NCBI GenBank assembly: GCA_963720645.1
Contig: CAVRFX010000026.1
Location: 124,001-188,000 of the forward strand
Reading direction: 5' to 3'
Origin: RYN-230 sp963720645
GTDB lineage: Bacteria > Actinomycetota > Actinomycetes > Streptosporangiales > Streptosporangiaceae
DNA length: 64,000 bases
Position 1 is the first letter of the stretch, and each line of letters begins with the position of its first letter. This document shows, piece after piece, positions 15,233-23,812 of the stretch. The notes below the pieces were generated by a model that saw nothing but the letters and a program-made list of their open reading frames with translations, was not told where the DNA came from and did no database searches. The position numbers and the translations under genes are program-made.

Positions 15233-15718
15233 ATGGGAGCCACCGCCTCTGCGGCGGCCGGGGCGACACACGCCGGCGGCCCGCGGACATCAGCTGGGGA
15301 CAGGCCGCAGGCAGCTGCGGCGGCCGGCCCGGCACCGGTCATTGTGGGCAGCCTGACGACGGCTGGCCAGACCAAGAACGTATCGGAGGCCCGGGCGTTC
15401 GTGGCCCGGACCCTCGGCCCGGCCCATCCCTGCACCGACGAGGCCGTTTTACTGTGCTCTGAGCTCGTCACCAACGCCGTGCTGCACAGCGAGTCGGGGC
15501 GGCCCGGCGGCACGGTCACCGTGGTCGTTCTCGGCCTCCCCGGTGCGGTCCGGGTGGAGGTCGTGGACAACGGCTCCGCGCGGAGCACCCCGGTGGTCAA
15601 GGCCGACGTGTACGAGCCCCACGGTCACGGCCTGTTCCTGGTCGAGCAGCTCGCCGAGAGCTGGGGCTACACCCGCGATGAGGTGGGCACCACCGTATGG
15701 TTCCGGCTCATCTGCTGA
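15233..15718 (+). CDS. RsbW/AbaA-type ATP-binding regulatory protein (HATPase_c)
   Basis: 161 residues. After a low-complexity N-terminus (about 1-40) comes a GHKL ATPase domain: N box CSELVTNAVLHSESG, G1 box VRVEVVDNGSA, and G2 box HGHGLFLVEQLAESWG. No histidine phosphotransfer domain is present, so it belongs to the stand-alone anti-sigma/anti-anti-sigma-type group abundant in actinomycetes. Such genes accompany HTH-DUF5753 and DUF397 genes in abaA-like loci that affect antibiotic production and sporulation. GGAG lies upstream of the ATG with further purines. Confidence 0.87.
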   Translation: MGATASAAAGATHAGGPRTSAGDRPQAAAAAGPAPVIVGSLTTAGQTKNVSEARAFVARTLGPAHPCTDEAVLLCSELVTNAVLHSESGRPGGTVTVVVLGLPGAVRVEVVDNGSARSTPVVKADVYEPHGHGLFLVEQLAESWGYTRDEVGTTVWFRLIC

Positions 15719-15748
15719 CGCCCGGCACGAACCGCCGGCCATGAGTCA

Positions 15749-15802
15749 CCGGCCGCCCTCCCCAAACGCACTCAGCGCGGCCCCCGGGGGGAGGGCGGCC
15801 GG
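15749..15802. terminator. Bidirectional terminator overlapping the der 3' end
   Basis: Perfect 15-base arms (15749-15763 and 15788-15802) with a 24-base loop. The right arm is inside the last der codons; the hairpin serves both the ATPase gene and der. Confidence 0.65.
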
Positions 15803-17418
15803 TTCAGTCTTCGCCGCCCGGGCCCGGCTGCCGGGGCGGGGCCGGGCGAGTCTTCCCGGCGGGCCCGCGCCCCGCGCCGCGGGCCTCCGCCACCCCGGCC
15901 CGCGCCGCCCCGGCCCGCGCCGGACCGGCGCTCCCGCAGCCGCAACGACAGGCGGATCGGGCTGCCCTCGAACCCGAACTCCTCCCGGAGCCGGCGCTCG
16001 AGGAAACGGCGGTAGCCCGCCTCCAGGAAACCCGTGGTGAACAGCACGAAATGCGGCGGCCGGATGCCTGCCTGGGTCGCGAACATGATCCGCGGCTGCC
16101 GGCCGCCCCGGGACGGCGGCGGGGTGGCCGCGACGACTTCGCTCACCCACGCGTTCAGCCGCCCGGTGGGCACCCGGGCCTCCCAGCTCTCCAGGGCCTG
16201 CTCGATCGCGGGCACCAGCCGGTCCACGTGCCGCCCGGTCATCGCGGAGATATTGACCCGGGGTGCCCAGCGCGCGGTGTGCAGCTGCCGGTCGATCTCC
16301 CGGTCCAGCTGGAGCCGCCGGTCCTCATCCACCAGGTCCCACTTGTTGTAGGCGATGACCAGGGCCCGCCCGGCGTCAATGACCATCGAGATGATCCGCA
16401 GGTCCTGCTCGGTGAGCGGCTCGCTGGCGTCCACCAGGACCACGGCCACCTCAGCCCGCTCCAGCGCCCCGGCGGTACGCAGCGCCGCGTAGAAATCCGC
16501 GCCCTGGTTCTGGCTGGCCCGGCGGCGGATCCCCGCCGTGTCCACGAACCGCCAGGTGATGCCACCGAGCTCGATCAGCTCGTCCACCGGGTCGCGGGTG
16601 GTCCCCGCCACCTCGTCCACCAGCACCCGGGTCTGCCCGGCCAGCTTGTTCAGGAGGCTGGACTTGCCCACGTTGGGCCGGCCGATGAGGGCCACCCGCC
16701 GCGGGCCCCCGGCCTCGCCGATCTGCTCGCGCGGGGTCTCCGGCAGGGCGGCGAGCACCGCGTCCAGCAGGTCCCCGCTGCCCCGCCCATGCAGCGCGCT
16801 GACCGGCTGGGGCTCGCCCAGGCCGAGCGACCACAGGGCCGTAGCGGCAGGTTCCGCGATGGCGTCATCCACCTTGTTTGCCGCAACGACAACCGGTTTC
16901 CCGGCCCGCCGGAGCACGGCGGCGACGGCGTCGTCGGCGTCGGTCACCCCGACCACGGCGTCGAGCACGAACAGCACCGCGTCAGCGGCCTGCACGGCCA
17001 CCCGGGCCTGCGCGGTGACCTGCTCCGCAAGTTCGCGGCGCTGCTGGCCCTCCTCGGCGCCCGGGAACGGCTCCCAGCCGCCGGTGTCCACCACCGTGAA
17101 CGCGCGGCCCCGCCAGGAGGCGTCGTACGTGACCCGGTCCCTGGTCACCCCGGGAACGTCCTGGACCACGGCCTGCCTGCTGCCCAGGATGCGGTTGACC
17201 AGAGTGGACTTGCCGACGTTGGGCCGGCCGACGACCGCGAGCACCGGGACACGGACGTCGGGCCGGCCGTCGCCGGCGTCCGCGCCATCGCCGTCCCCGG
17301 CCCAGTAATCCCCGCTCTCGTAGCCGGCGCCGTCGAAGTCCCCGCCGTCGAAGTCCCCGCTGCCGTAGTCGCCGCCGACATTGCCGCCGCCGCCGCGGGC
17401 GGACGCGGGCCCGGTCAC
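15772..17418 (-). CDS. der: Ribosome-assembly GTPase Der (EngA)
   Basis: 548 residues. Der acts in 50S subunit maturation. Two GTPase domains are visible: GRPNVGKSTLVNRILG with DTGGW and NKVD (first), GRPNVGKSSLLNKLAG with DTAGI and NKWD (second), then a KH-like domain (PRIMFATQAGIRPPHFVLF, RRLREEFGFEGSPIRLSLR). The N-terminus has an unusual Gly/Asp-rich extension of about 55 residues (GDFDGGDFDGAGYESGDY) and the C-terminus a basic Gly/Arg/Pro tail. The GTG at 17418 overlaps the cmk stop in a GTGA; a GTG at 17427 is in frame. Confidence 0.95.
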   Translation of the reverse strand: MTGPASARGGGGNVGGDYGSGDFDGGDFDGAGYESGDYWAGDGDGADAGDGRPDVRVPVLAVVGRPNVGKSTLVNRILGSRQAVVQDVPGVTRDRVTYDASWRGRAFTVVDTGGWEPFPGAEEGQQRRELAEQVTAQARVAVQAADAVLFVLDAVVGVTDADDAVAAVLRRAGKPVVVAANKVDDAIAEPAATALWSLGLGEPQPVSALHGRGSGDLLDAVLAALPETPREQIGEAGGPRRVALIGRPNVGKSSLLNKLAGQTRVLVDEVAGTTRDPVDELIELGGITWRFVDTAGIRRRASQNQGADFYAALRTAGALERAEVAVVLVDASEPLTEQDLRIISMVIDAGRALVIAYNKWDLVDEDRRLQLDREIDRQLHTARWAPRVNISAMTGRHVDRLVPAIEQALESWEARVPTGRLNAWVSEVVAATPPPSRGGRQPRIMFATQAGIRPPHFVLFTTGFLEAGYRRFLERRLREEFGFEGSPIRLSLRLRERRSGAGRGGAGRGGGGPRRGARARREDSPGPAPAAGPGRRRLNRPPSPRGPR

Positions 17419-18104
17419 CGCGACCACGCCGCATCGGCCCGCTCACGGGCCAGGCTCTCGATCACACTGATGACCTCGTCCAGGTCCAGGGCGCTGGAAT
17501 CGATCAGCACGGCGTCCGCCGCCTTCGCCATCTGGGCCGCGTCGGCCCGGTCCCGGCGCTGCTGCTCGGCCTGGGTCAGCGCCACGGTCACCGCGGGATC
17601 GGCGGCCAGGTCGGCGCTGCGCCGCTGCGCCCGGATGCCCTCGCTCGCGGTCAGGTACACCTTGACCGGGGCGTCGGGGGCGACGACGGTACCGATGTCC
17701 CGGCCCTCGGCGACGATCCCCGCGCCACCGGCGCAGGTCCGGGCGATGATGTCCTGCTGCATGGCCACCAGGCGGGCGCGGACCTCGGGGACCGACGCGA
17801 CGGCGCTGACCGCATTGGACACCTCCCGGGTCCGGATGGGGGCGGTCACATCGGTTCCGTCCACGCTGACGGCGGGTTCGCCGGGATCGGTACCCACCTC
17901 GATGACCGGCTCCTGCACCCGGCCGGCCACCGCCCCGGGATCGCTCACCGGCACGCCGCGGCTGAGCATCCACCAGGTCAGGGCGCGGTACATGGCCCCG
18001 GTGTCGAGGTAGCGCAGGCCGAGGGCGCGGGCCACACCACGGGCGGCACTGGATTTGCCGGACCCGGCGGGGCCGTCCACGGCGATAACGAGACTGTCGG
18101 TCAC
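17415..18104 (-). CDS. cmk: Cytidylate kinase
   Basis: 229 residues. Phosphorylates CMP and dCMP. Walker A is GPAGSGKSSAARGVA, followed by YLDTGAMYRALTW, then GRDIGTVVAPDAPVKVYLTA (the RDIG motif) and RRDRADAAQMAKAADAVLID. Length and motif spacing fit type I Cmk. The stop overlaps the der start, and tyrA ends 42 bases upstream, so the genes form one operon as in Streptomyces. Confidence 0.96.
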   Translation of the reverse strand: MTDSLVIAVDGPAGSGKSSAARGVARALGLRYLDTGAMYRALTWWMLSRGVPVSDPGAVAGRVQEPVIEVGTDPGEPAVSVDGTDVTAPIRTREVSNAVSAVASVPEVRARLVAMQQDIIARTCAGGAGIVAEGRDIGTVVAPDAPVKVYLTASEGIRAQRRSADLAADPAVTVALTQAEQQRRDRADAAQMAKAADAVLIDSSALDLDEVISVIESLARERADAAWSR

Positions 18105-18146
18105 GAGGGCGATGCTACCGGCGCACGGGGCTGGCCAGGCACAGGG

Positions 18147-19282
18147 CTACCTGCGCACCGGCCATCCATGGGCCGCGAGCGCCTCCGTCAGCCGCCCGAC
18201 GGCCTCCGGGTGGACGGTCAGCTCGGCCACGCCGACCGGCAGGCCCGGGGAATGCTCGATGCCGATGTCCTCGATATTGACCCCGGCCTCGCCCGCGGCC
18301 TGGAAGAGCCGGGCGAGTTCACCGGGCCGGTCGGGGATCACGACCTGGACGGCCGCCTCTTCCCGGGCGGGAGCACCCCGCTTGCCCGGGATCCTGGCCA
18401 CCCCGGCGCCGCCCTGTTCCAGGAGGGCGGCGAGAACCTTCAGGTCCTGGCCGCCGCTTCCGGTGCCGGTCCGCCGGCTCCGGCGGCCTGCGCGGTGTCG
18501 GCCAGTGCCTCGGCCACCGCCGCCAGGTCGGCTGCGACGGCGGCGAGCACGTCGGCGACCGGGGCCGCGTTGGCCGCCAGGATCTGGGTCCACAGCCCGG
18601 TGTCACCCGCCGCGATCCGGGTCACGTCACGCAGTCCCTGGCCCGCGAGGGACAGCGCCCCGTCGCTGGCGTCGGCCAGGCGGGCCGCCATGGCCGCGGA
18701 CAGCACATGGGGTGCGTGCGAGACCAGGGCCACCCACCGGTCGTGCTCGGCCGCGCTGACCTCGGCCGGCTCGGCGCCGCAGGCCCGGGCCAGGGCCCCG
18801 ATCGCCGCGAGGCCCTCGGCCGGTACCGGCGGCCCGGGGCAGATGACCCAGGGGCGGCCCAGGAACAGGTCTGCGCGGGCCGCAGCCGGACCGGACCGTT
18901 CCCGGCCGGACAGCGGGTGTCCGGGCACGAACGAGGCCATGTCACAGCCGGCCTCCCGGGCCTGCCGGACCGGCAGGGCCTTCACGCTGGCCACGTCGGT
19001 GTACCAGCGGGCCAGCCCGGACGCCTGGGCGCGGGCCAGCGCCGGCGCCACAGCCTGCGGGGGCACGGCGAGCACGGCCACGTCGGCCGCGCCGCCGGGC
19101 GGCGGTCCCGGGGGCACGTCACCCGGGAGCACCGTGCCGGCCCCGATGTCGGCAGCCAGCCGGGCTGCAGCTGGATCGGAGTCGGCCAGCCATACGGTCA
19201 CCCCGCGGGGCCGCAGGGCGAGCGCGATCGAGGTCCCGATCAGCCCGGTCCCGATCACGATGACGCTGGCCGGCGCGGTCAC
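18147..19282 (-). CDS. tyrA: Prephenate dehydrogenase, frameshifted before the ACT domain
   Basis: NAD-dependent oxidation of prephenate in tyrosine synthesis. The first frame (18440-19282, 280 codons) holds the Rossmann motif IVIGTGLIGTSIALALRPRG, the FVPGHPLSGRERSG active-site His region and SHAPHVLSAAMAARLAD. It ends at a TGA in the segment where homologues continue. The C-terminal ACT domain (VVIPDRPGELARLFQAAGEA, GVNIEDIGIEHSPGLPVG) is encoded in another frame ending at 18147, preceded by ARIPGKRGA, also typical of actinobacterial TyrA. One base of shift between about 18443 and 18500 restores a full protein of about 378 residues. A sequence error or a recent mutation are both possible; other genes here show similar indels. 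Confidence 0.85.
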
Positions 19283-19306
19283 GGTGCTGATCTCACTGTG
19301 CTGATC

Positions 19307-19669
19307 TCATTGGGCGATATCCAGCCGCAGCGCGGTAGCCCCGCGCAGGTAGACGTGCTGCATGGCCGAGCGCGGCTTGCTGGTCTCGATGTGCATCAGC
19401 AGCCGCACCACACGGGGCAGCGCGTGCGGCACCGCGATCTCCGTGCCGCACAGCAGCGGCACGTCCTGGAAGCCGATCTTGCGGGCGGCCAGGGCCGGGA
19501 ATTCGGCGGTGAGATCGGGGGTGGCGGTGAACACCACGCTGATGACGTCGTCGGTGTCCAGGCTGTTGCGCGTCATGACCTCGGCCACGAGCTCGGTCGT
19601 GCCCTCGAGGATCGCCGCCCGCTCGTTCGCGTCCACCTGGACCGCGCCGCGGATCGCCCTGACCGCCAC
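19307..19669 (-). CDS. aroH: Chorismate mutase, AroH type
   Basis: 120 residues. Converts chorismate to prephenate, the substrate of the adjacent tyrA. AroH-class features are VRAIRGAVQVDANERAAILE (Arg near the N-terminus), TELVAEVMTRNSLDTDD, SVVFTATPDL, FPALAARK, and CGTEIAVPHALPRVVRLLMH with HVYLRGATALR. The GTG at 19669 is preceded by AAGGAG. The stop is 24 bases before tyrA. Confidence 0.95.
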   Translation of the reverse strand: MAVRAIRGAVQVDANERAAILEGTTELVAEVMTRNSLDTDDVISVVFTATPDLTAEFPALAARKIGFQDVPLLCGTEIAVPHALPRVVRLLMHIETSKPRSAMQHVYLRGATALRLDIAQ

Positions 19670-19733
19670 CAGCCTGCTCCTTCACGCCGTCAGGTCCGGG
19701 GACTTCCTCCTGGCCCCGCTGCTACCCGCCAGG

Positions 19734-20462
19734 TTACAGACCGACGGCCGCGTACAGCTCACCTATCTCACGCGTGGTCAGCGGGCGCGTCGTGCCGGGC
19801 CGCTGGGAGCCGAGCGCGACGGGCCCCACGTGCGTGCGCACCAGCCGGCTGACCGGGTGGCCGACCTCAGCCAGCATCCGCCGCACAATGTGCTTGCGCC
19901 CCTCGTGCAGGGTCAGCTCGACCAGCGCCCGGGACCCGGCCTGCTCCACCACCCGGAACTTGTCCGCGCTCGCCACCCCGTCCTCGAGTTCGACACCGGA
20001 CAGCAGCCGCCGCCCGACGTCCCGGGGCAGCGGGCCGGGCACGTCGGCCACGTAGGTCTTCAGCACCCCGTAGCTGGGATGAGCCAGCCGGTGGGCCAGT
20101 TCGCCGTCGTTCATCAGCAGCATGAGGCCCTCGGTGTCGTAATCGAGCCGGCCCACGTGGTACAGCCGCTCCGGGTAATCCTCCAGGAAGTCGGCGATCG
20201 TGGGCCGTCCCCGGTCATCCGACATGGTCGTCAGGACCCCGGCGGGCTTGTTCAGGGCGAGGTAGACCAGATCCTGGCGGGACGGGATGCGCATCCCGTC
20301 CACCCGGATGACCTGGTGCTCCGGGTCCACCCGCGCGCCGTACCGGCGCACGGTCTCGCCGTCGACCTCGACCCGGCCCTCGCCGATCAGTTCCTCGCAG
20401 TGCCGGCGGCTGCCCACGCCGGCCGCGGCCAGCACCTTCTGCAGCCGCACCCCGCCCGGCAC
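19734..20462 (-). CDS. RsuA/RluB-family pseudouridine synthase
   Basis: Rewritten start uncertain; 242 residues from GTG 20462. An S4 RNA-binding domain (VRLQKVLAAAGVGSRRHCEE, IGEGRVEVDGETV) precedes the catalytic domain with GRLDYDTEGLMLLMNDGE (catalytic Asp in RLDxxTxG) and LTLHEGRKHIVRRMLAEVGH. It modifies rRNA in helix positions typical of RluB/RsuA. The frame stays open for 67 codons upstream of the GTG, including an acidic DDDDLHGDDD stretch typical of the natural extension of actinobacterial homologues, but has no ATG, GTG or TTG until a stop inside a repeat element (20664-20666). The original start may therefore have been displaced by the repeat at 20526-20730. No ribosome site is visible. 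Confidence 0.88.
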   Translation of the reverse strand: MPGGVRLQKVLAAAGVGSRRHCEELIGEGRVEVDGETVRRYGARVDPEHQVIRVDGMRIPSRQDLVYLALNKPAGVLTTMSDDRGRPTIADFLEDYPERLYHVGRLDYDTEGLMLLMNDGELAHRLAHPSYGVLKTYVADVPGPLPRDVGRRLLSGVELEDGVASADKFRVVEQAGSRALVELTLHEGRKHIVRRMLAEVGHPVSRLVRTHVGPVALGSQRPGTTRPLTTREIGELYAAVGL

Positions 20463-20525
20463 GTCGATCAGGCTGTCCCGGTCATCGTCGCCGTGCAGGT
20501 CGTCGTCGTCCTCCCCGGGGCTCCC

Positions 20526-20730
20526 GGGGTCGTCCCCCCGGGTCAGCCTCGCGGGCGAGGGGAGGCGCGCCGGAGGCGTGTCCTCGCCGAGGCGGCGACT
20601 CGCGGGGGCCGGGGCTCCGGGGGTAGTCCCCCGGGAAGGCGGAGCGGGGGTCGTCCCCCCGGGTCAGCCTCGCGGGCGAGGGGAGGCGCGCCGGAGGCGT
20701 GTCCTCGCCGAGGCGGCGACTCGCGGGGGG
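20526..20730. repeat. Dispersed palindromic element, two identical 83-bp tandem copies
   Basis: Bases 20526-20608 and 20647-20729 are identical and 121 bases apart. Each starts GGGGTCGTCCCCCCGGG, has GGCGAGGGGAGGCGCGCC in the centre and ends TCCTCGCCGAGGCGGCGACT. GGCGAGG/CCTCGCC give a hairpin. A further GGGGGGCTCGTCCCCCC sits at 20725-20741. The element fills the whole scpB-rsuA gap. Confidence 0.9.
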
Positions 20731-20753
20731 CTCGTCCCCCCGGGTCAGCAGAG

Positions 20754-21545
20754 TCAGGTTGCCTGGCGCTCATCAACCGCATCCTCGACGTCCTCGACGT
20801 GCTCGGGCAGGAACGGGGCGAGATCCGGGAGTTCCTCCAGGCTGGCCAGCCCGAGCCGCTCCAGGAAGTACCCCGTCGTGCGGTAGAGGATGGCGCCCGT
20901 CTCGGCCTCGGTGCCGGCCTCCTCGACCAGGCCGCGAAGGGTGAGCGTGCGCAGCACGCTGTCACAGTTGACCCCCCGGACCGCCGACACCCGGGCCCGG
21001 TTCACCGGCTGCCGGTAGGCCACGACGGCCAGCGTCTCCAGCGCGGCCTGGGTGAGCCGGACCTCCTGGCCGTCGCGGACGAACCGCTCCACCACCGGCG
21101 CGCAGTCGGCCCGGGTGTAGAAGCGCCAGCCGCCCGCTACCTCACGAAGGTCGAAGCCCCGCTGCTCGGCGTCGTAGGAGGCGGCCAGATCGCGCAGGGC
21201 GGCCGCGATCTCCCCGCGCGGGCGCTCCAGGACCTGCGCGATGACGACCTCCGGCACCGGCTCGTCCACGACCAGCAGGATGGCTTCCAGGCTGGCCCGC
21301 AGCCCGGGACCCCCGGGCCCGTCGACCAGGTCGGCATCGCTTTCCACCCGGCTCGCATCGCCCTTCCCCGGTCCGGCATCACCGCCGCCCGGGCTCACAT
21401 CGCCATCCATCAGGCTCACATCGCCGTCGTCCAGGCTCGCACGGGAGTCCCGAGGGCTGACCCCGCTGTCCGGGGAGTAGCCGGCGGCCTCCCCGGATCC
21501 GTCCGTGCCCCCGTCGTCGCCTGCTGGACCCACCCGGTCCCTCAT
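20754..21545 (-). CDS. scpB: Segregation and condensation protein B
   Basis: 263 residues; works with ScpA and SMC in chromosome condensation. The conserved part starts near residue 80: GLRASLEAILLVVDEPVPEV, then LREVAGGWRFYTRADCAPVV, VRLTQAALETLAVVAYRQPV and ALRGVNCDSVLRTL-like RGVNCDSVLRTLTLRGLVEE (two winged helices). The first 75 residues are an Asp/Gly/Ser-rich extension with repeated GDVS/GDAS units. ATG 21545 overlaps the scpA stop as ATGA. The downstream gap to rsuA is occupied by the repeat element. Confidence 0.95.
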   Translation of the reverse strand: MRDRVGPAGDDGGTDGSGEAAGYSPDSGVSPRDSRASLDDGDVSLMDGDVSPGGGDAGPGKGDASRVESDADLVDGPGGPGLRASLEAILLVVDEPVPEVVIAQVLERPRGEIAAALRDLAASYDAEQRGFDLREVAGGWRFYTRADCAPVVERFVRDGQEVRLTQAALETLAVVAYRQPVNRARVSAVRGVNCDSVLRTLTLRGLVEEAGTEAETGAILYRTTGYFLERLGLASLEELPDLAPFLPEHVEDVEDAVDERQAT

Positions 21546-22408
21546 GCCCACCCGTTCTCCTCCTCGGGATTGGCGGCCGCCCCGGCCTGCGGGACCGGCC
21601 CGGTCTCATCGTCCGGGCCAGGCTCCGCCACCCACGTCACGTACAGCTCACCGAGCGGGGCCACCTGGTCGAACGAGACGCTACCCTCCCGGTACAACTC
21701 GAGCAGGGCCAGGAACCGGGCCACCACCTCGTAGGTCCCCGAGCAGTCGGCCGACAGGCGGCGGAACGTGGCCCGGCCAAGCCGCCTGAGTTGCGCCGCC
21801 ATGATGTCGGCCTGCTCGCGGACGGTGGTCGTCGGCGAATGCAGATGCTCGGTGGACACCTCAGGCACCGGGCGGGGCGCGAGGGCCCGGGCGGCGATCG
21901 CGGCGAACTCCACCGGGCCCAGGCCCAGCAGGACCTCCGGGAGCATTTCCGCGAACTGCGGTTCCATCGGCACCCGGCGGGCGAACCGGCGGCCCTGGAC
22001 CGACATCCGGCCCGCGAACACCGCCGCGACCTCCTTGTAGGCGCGGTACTGCAGCAGCCGGGCGAACAGCAGGTCCCGGGCCTCCAGCAGGGCGAGATCT
22101 TCCTCGTCCTCGACCTCGCCGCTGGGCAGCAGCCGCGCCGCCTTCAGGTCGAGCAGCGTCGCCGCGACCAGCAGGAAATAGCTGGCCTGATCCAGATCCC
22201 AGCCGTCGGCCAGGGCCCGGATGTAGGCGATGAACTCGTCCGTCACCTGGGACAGGGCGACCTCGGTGATATCGAGCTTGTGCTTGGAGATCAGGCCGAG
22301 CAGCAGGTCGAAAGGACCTTCGAAGACGTCGAGGTGAACCTCGAACCCGCCCTCACCGGTGCCCTGCCCAGCCTCACCACCGGGATCAGCTGTCACCGCA
22401 TGCATCAC
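21542..22408 (-). CDS. scpA: Segregation and condensation protein A
   Basis: 288 residues; the kleisin bridging SMC heads. Shows the family core FEVHLDVFEGPFDLLLGLIS, KHKLDITEVALSQVTDEFIA, LLVAATLLDLKAARLLP and the C-terminal winged helix with VVARFLALLELYREGSVSFD QVAPLGELYV. It is translationally coupled to scpB and lies 15 bases after the small RHH-like gene, in the parA-scpA-scpB order usual for actinomycetes. Confidence 0.96.
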   Translation of the reverse strand: MMHAVTADPGGEAGQGTGEGGFEVHLDVFEGPFDLLLGLISKHKLDITEVALSQVTDEFIAYIRALADGWDLDQASYFLLVAATLLDLKAARLLPSGEVEDEEDLALLEARDLLFARLLQYRAYKEVAAVFAGRMSVQGRRFARRVPMEPQFAEMLPEVLLGLGPVEFAAIAARALAPRPVPEVSTEHLHSPTTTVREQADIMAAQLRRLGRATFRRLSADCSGTYEVVARFLALLELYREGSVSFDQVAPLGELYVTWVAEPGPDDETGPVPQAGAAANPEEENGWA

Positions 22409-22423
22409 CGGCAGTCCGCCATC

Positions 22424-22753
22424 TCACGTAGTATCTCGCAATCGCCCGGCCAGCAAGCTCGTCTGGCCCTCGGCGTCCAGATCGGCCAGCAGTACCGCGA
22501 GGGCCTCACGCACCAGCCTGCCACGATCCACGGTAATCCCGTAAGCGCGAAGCGCGAGCCGGGCCCGCTCGAGGTCGAGAAGCTCGGCGGCGGACAGGTA
22601 AACCGTGATCTTCTGGGAGTGGGCTTCGCGCCCGCTGGCCTGCCGCCCGTCCCCGGTGGACGGGCCCGGTGCGTACGGGCCCGGCGTGGCCGGCCGGAGC
22701 AGCTCGGCAACGCCCGGCAGGCTCACCCGCCGTGGACGGGACCCGCGTCCCAC
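22424..22753 (-). CDS. Small conserved protein between parA and scpA, ribbon-helix-helix-like
   Basis: 109 residues. The C-terminal half KITVYLSAAELLDLERARLA and GRLVREALAVLLADLDAEG reads like a ribbon-helix-helix fold. The N-terminus is basic, with VSLPGVAELLRPA resembling the short conserved N-terminal motif of homologues in this position in Streptomyces. Function unknown; synteny with parA and scpA suggests a chromosome-organisation role. The GTG at 22753 is a guess; a start at the VSLPG codon is possible. Confidence 0.7.
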   Translation of the reverse strand: MGRGSRPRRVSLPGVAELLRPATPGPYAPGPSTGDGRQASGREAHSQKITVYLSAAELLDLERARLALRAYGITVDRGRLVREALAVLLADLDAEGQTSLLAGRLRDTT

Positions 22754-22800
22754 CCGCCTGCCCGTTCCCGCGTCACCCGGTCCGCTTCACCCGGCACGCC

Positions 22801-23676
22801 TCACTGGTGCCACCGGTCGAGTACCTCCCGGGCCAGCTCCCGGTAGGAACTTGCCCCCGTGGACGAGGGATCGAAACTGGTGATCGGCTCGCCCGCGACG
22901 GTGGCGTCGGGGAACCGCACGGTGCGGTTGATCACCGTGTGGAACACCTTGTCCCCGAACCCCTTGACCACCTCGGCGAGAACCTCGCGGGAGTGCAGGG
23001 TGCGGGAGTCGTACATGGTGGCGAGCAGCCCGTCGATGCCGAGCCGCGGGTTGAGCCTGCTCGAGACCTTGTCGATGGTCTCCAGCAGCAGGGCCACCCC
23101 GCGCATGGCGAAGTACTCGCACTCCAGCGGGACGAGCACCCCCGCCGCGCAGGCCAGCGCGTTCACGGTGAGCAGTCCCAGCGACGGCTGGCAGTCGATG
23201 AGGACGACGTCATACTCGGGGAGCACCGGCTCCAGCACCCCGCCGAGCACGAACTCCCGGCCGACCTCGTGGACCAGCTGCACCTCGGCCCCGGACAGGT
23301 CGATGTTGCTGGGCAGCAGGTCCATGCCGTTCACCGGGGTCTTGAACACCACATCAGACGCCTGCAGCCCGCGTTCCATCAGCAGGTTGTAAATCGTGTA
23401 CTCGAGCTCGTGCGGCTGGATGCCCAGGCCCACGGACAGCGCGCCCTGCGGGTCGAAGTCCACCAGCAGCACCCGGCGCCCGTTCTCCGCCAGCGCCGCG
23501 CCCAGGTTGATGGTGGTGGTGGTCTTACCCACCCCGCCCTTCTGGTTGCAGACCGCGACGATGCGCGCCGGACCATGGTGAAGCAGTGGTTCCGGATCTG
23601 GGAAGGCGGGCACAGGCCGCCCCGTGGGCCCTATAGAGCCTGGTTCAGCATGTATCAAGTGCGCCCCTGCTACCAT
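22801..23676 (-). CDS. ParA-family ATPase (chromosome partitioning-like)
   Basis: 291 residues. Deviant Walker A is VCNQKGGVGKTTTTINLGAA, Walker A' is VLLVDFDPQGALSVGLG, and Walker B is VVLIDCQPSLGLLTVNALA; the end has DATVAGEPITSFDPSSTGA. This is the ParA paralogue found next to scpA in actinobacteria, distinct from the origin-proximal ParA, and it may act with the small upstream-encoded partner. The ATG at 23676 has GGGGAGG eight bases upstream; a GTG at 23685 is in frame. Confidence 0.92.
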   Translation of the reverse strand: MVAGAHLIHAEPGSIGPTGRPVPAFPDPEPLLHHGPARIVAVCNQKGGVGKTTTTINLGAALAENGRRVLLVDFDPQGALSVGLGIQPHELEYTIYNLLMERGLQASDVVFKTPVNGMDLLPSNIDLSGAEVQLVHEVGREFVLGGVLEPVLPEYDVVLIDCQPSLGLLTVNALACAAGVLVPLECEYFAMRGVALLLETIDKVSSRLNPRLGIDGLLATMYDSRTLHSREVLAEVVKGFGDKVFHTVINRTVRFPDATVAGEPITSFDPSSTGASSYRELAREVLDRWHQ

Positions 23677-23812
23677 CTGCTGCACCTCCCCGGCGGACTG
23701 GGCAAAACCTCCGCTGAAACCGGGACTCTAGGCCCTGCCCTGGCCGCCGGCAAGCCGACTCACCGCAAGGGCAGGTAATACGGGGCAGCTAACTCGGGTT
23801 GACCCGGCTGGC

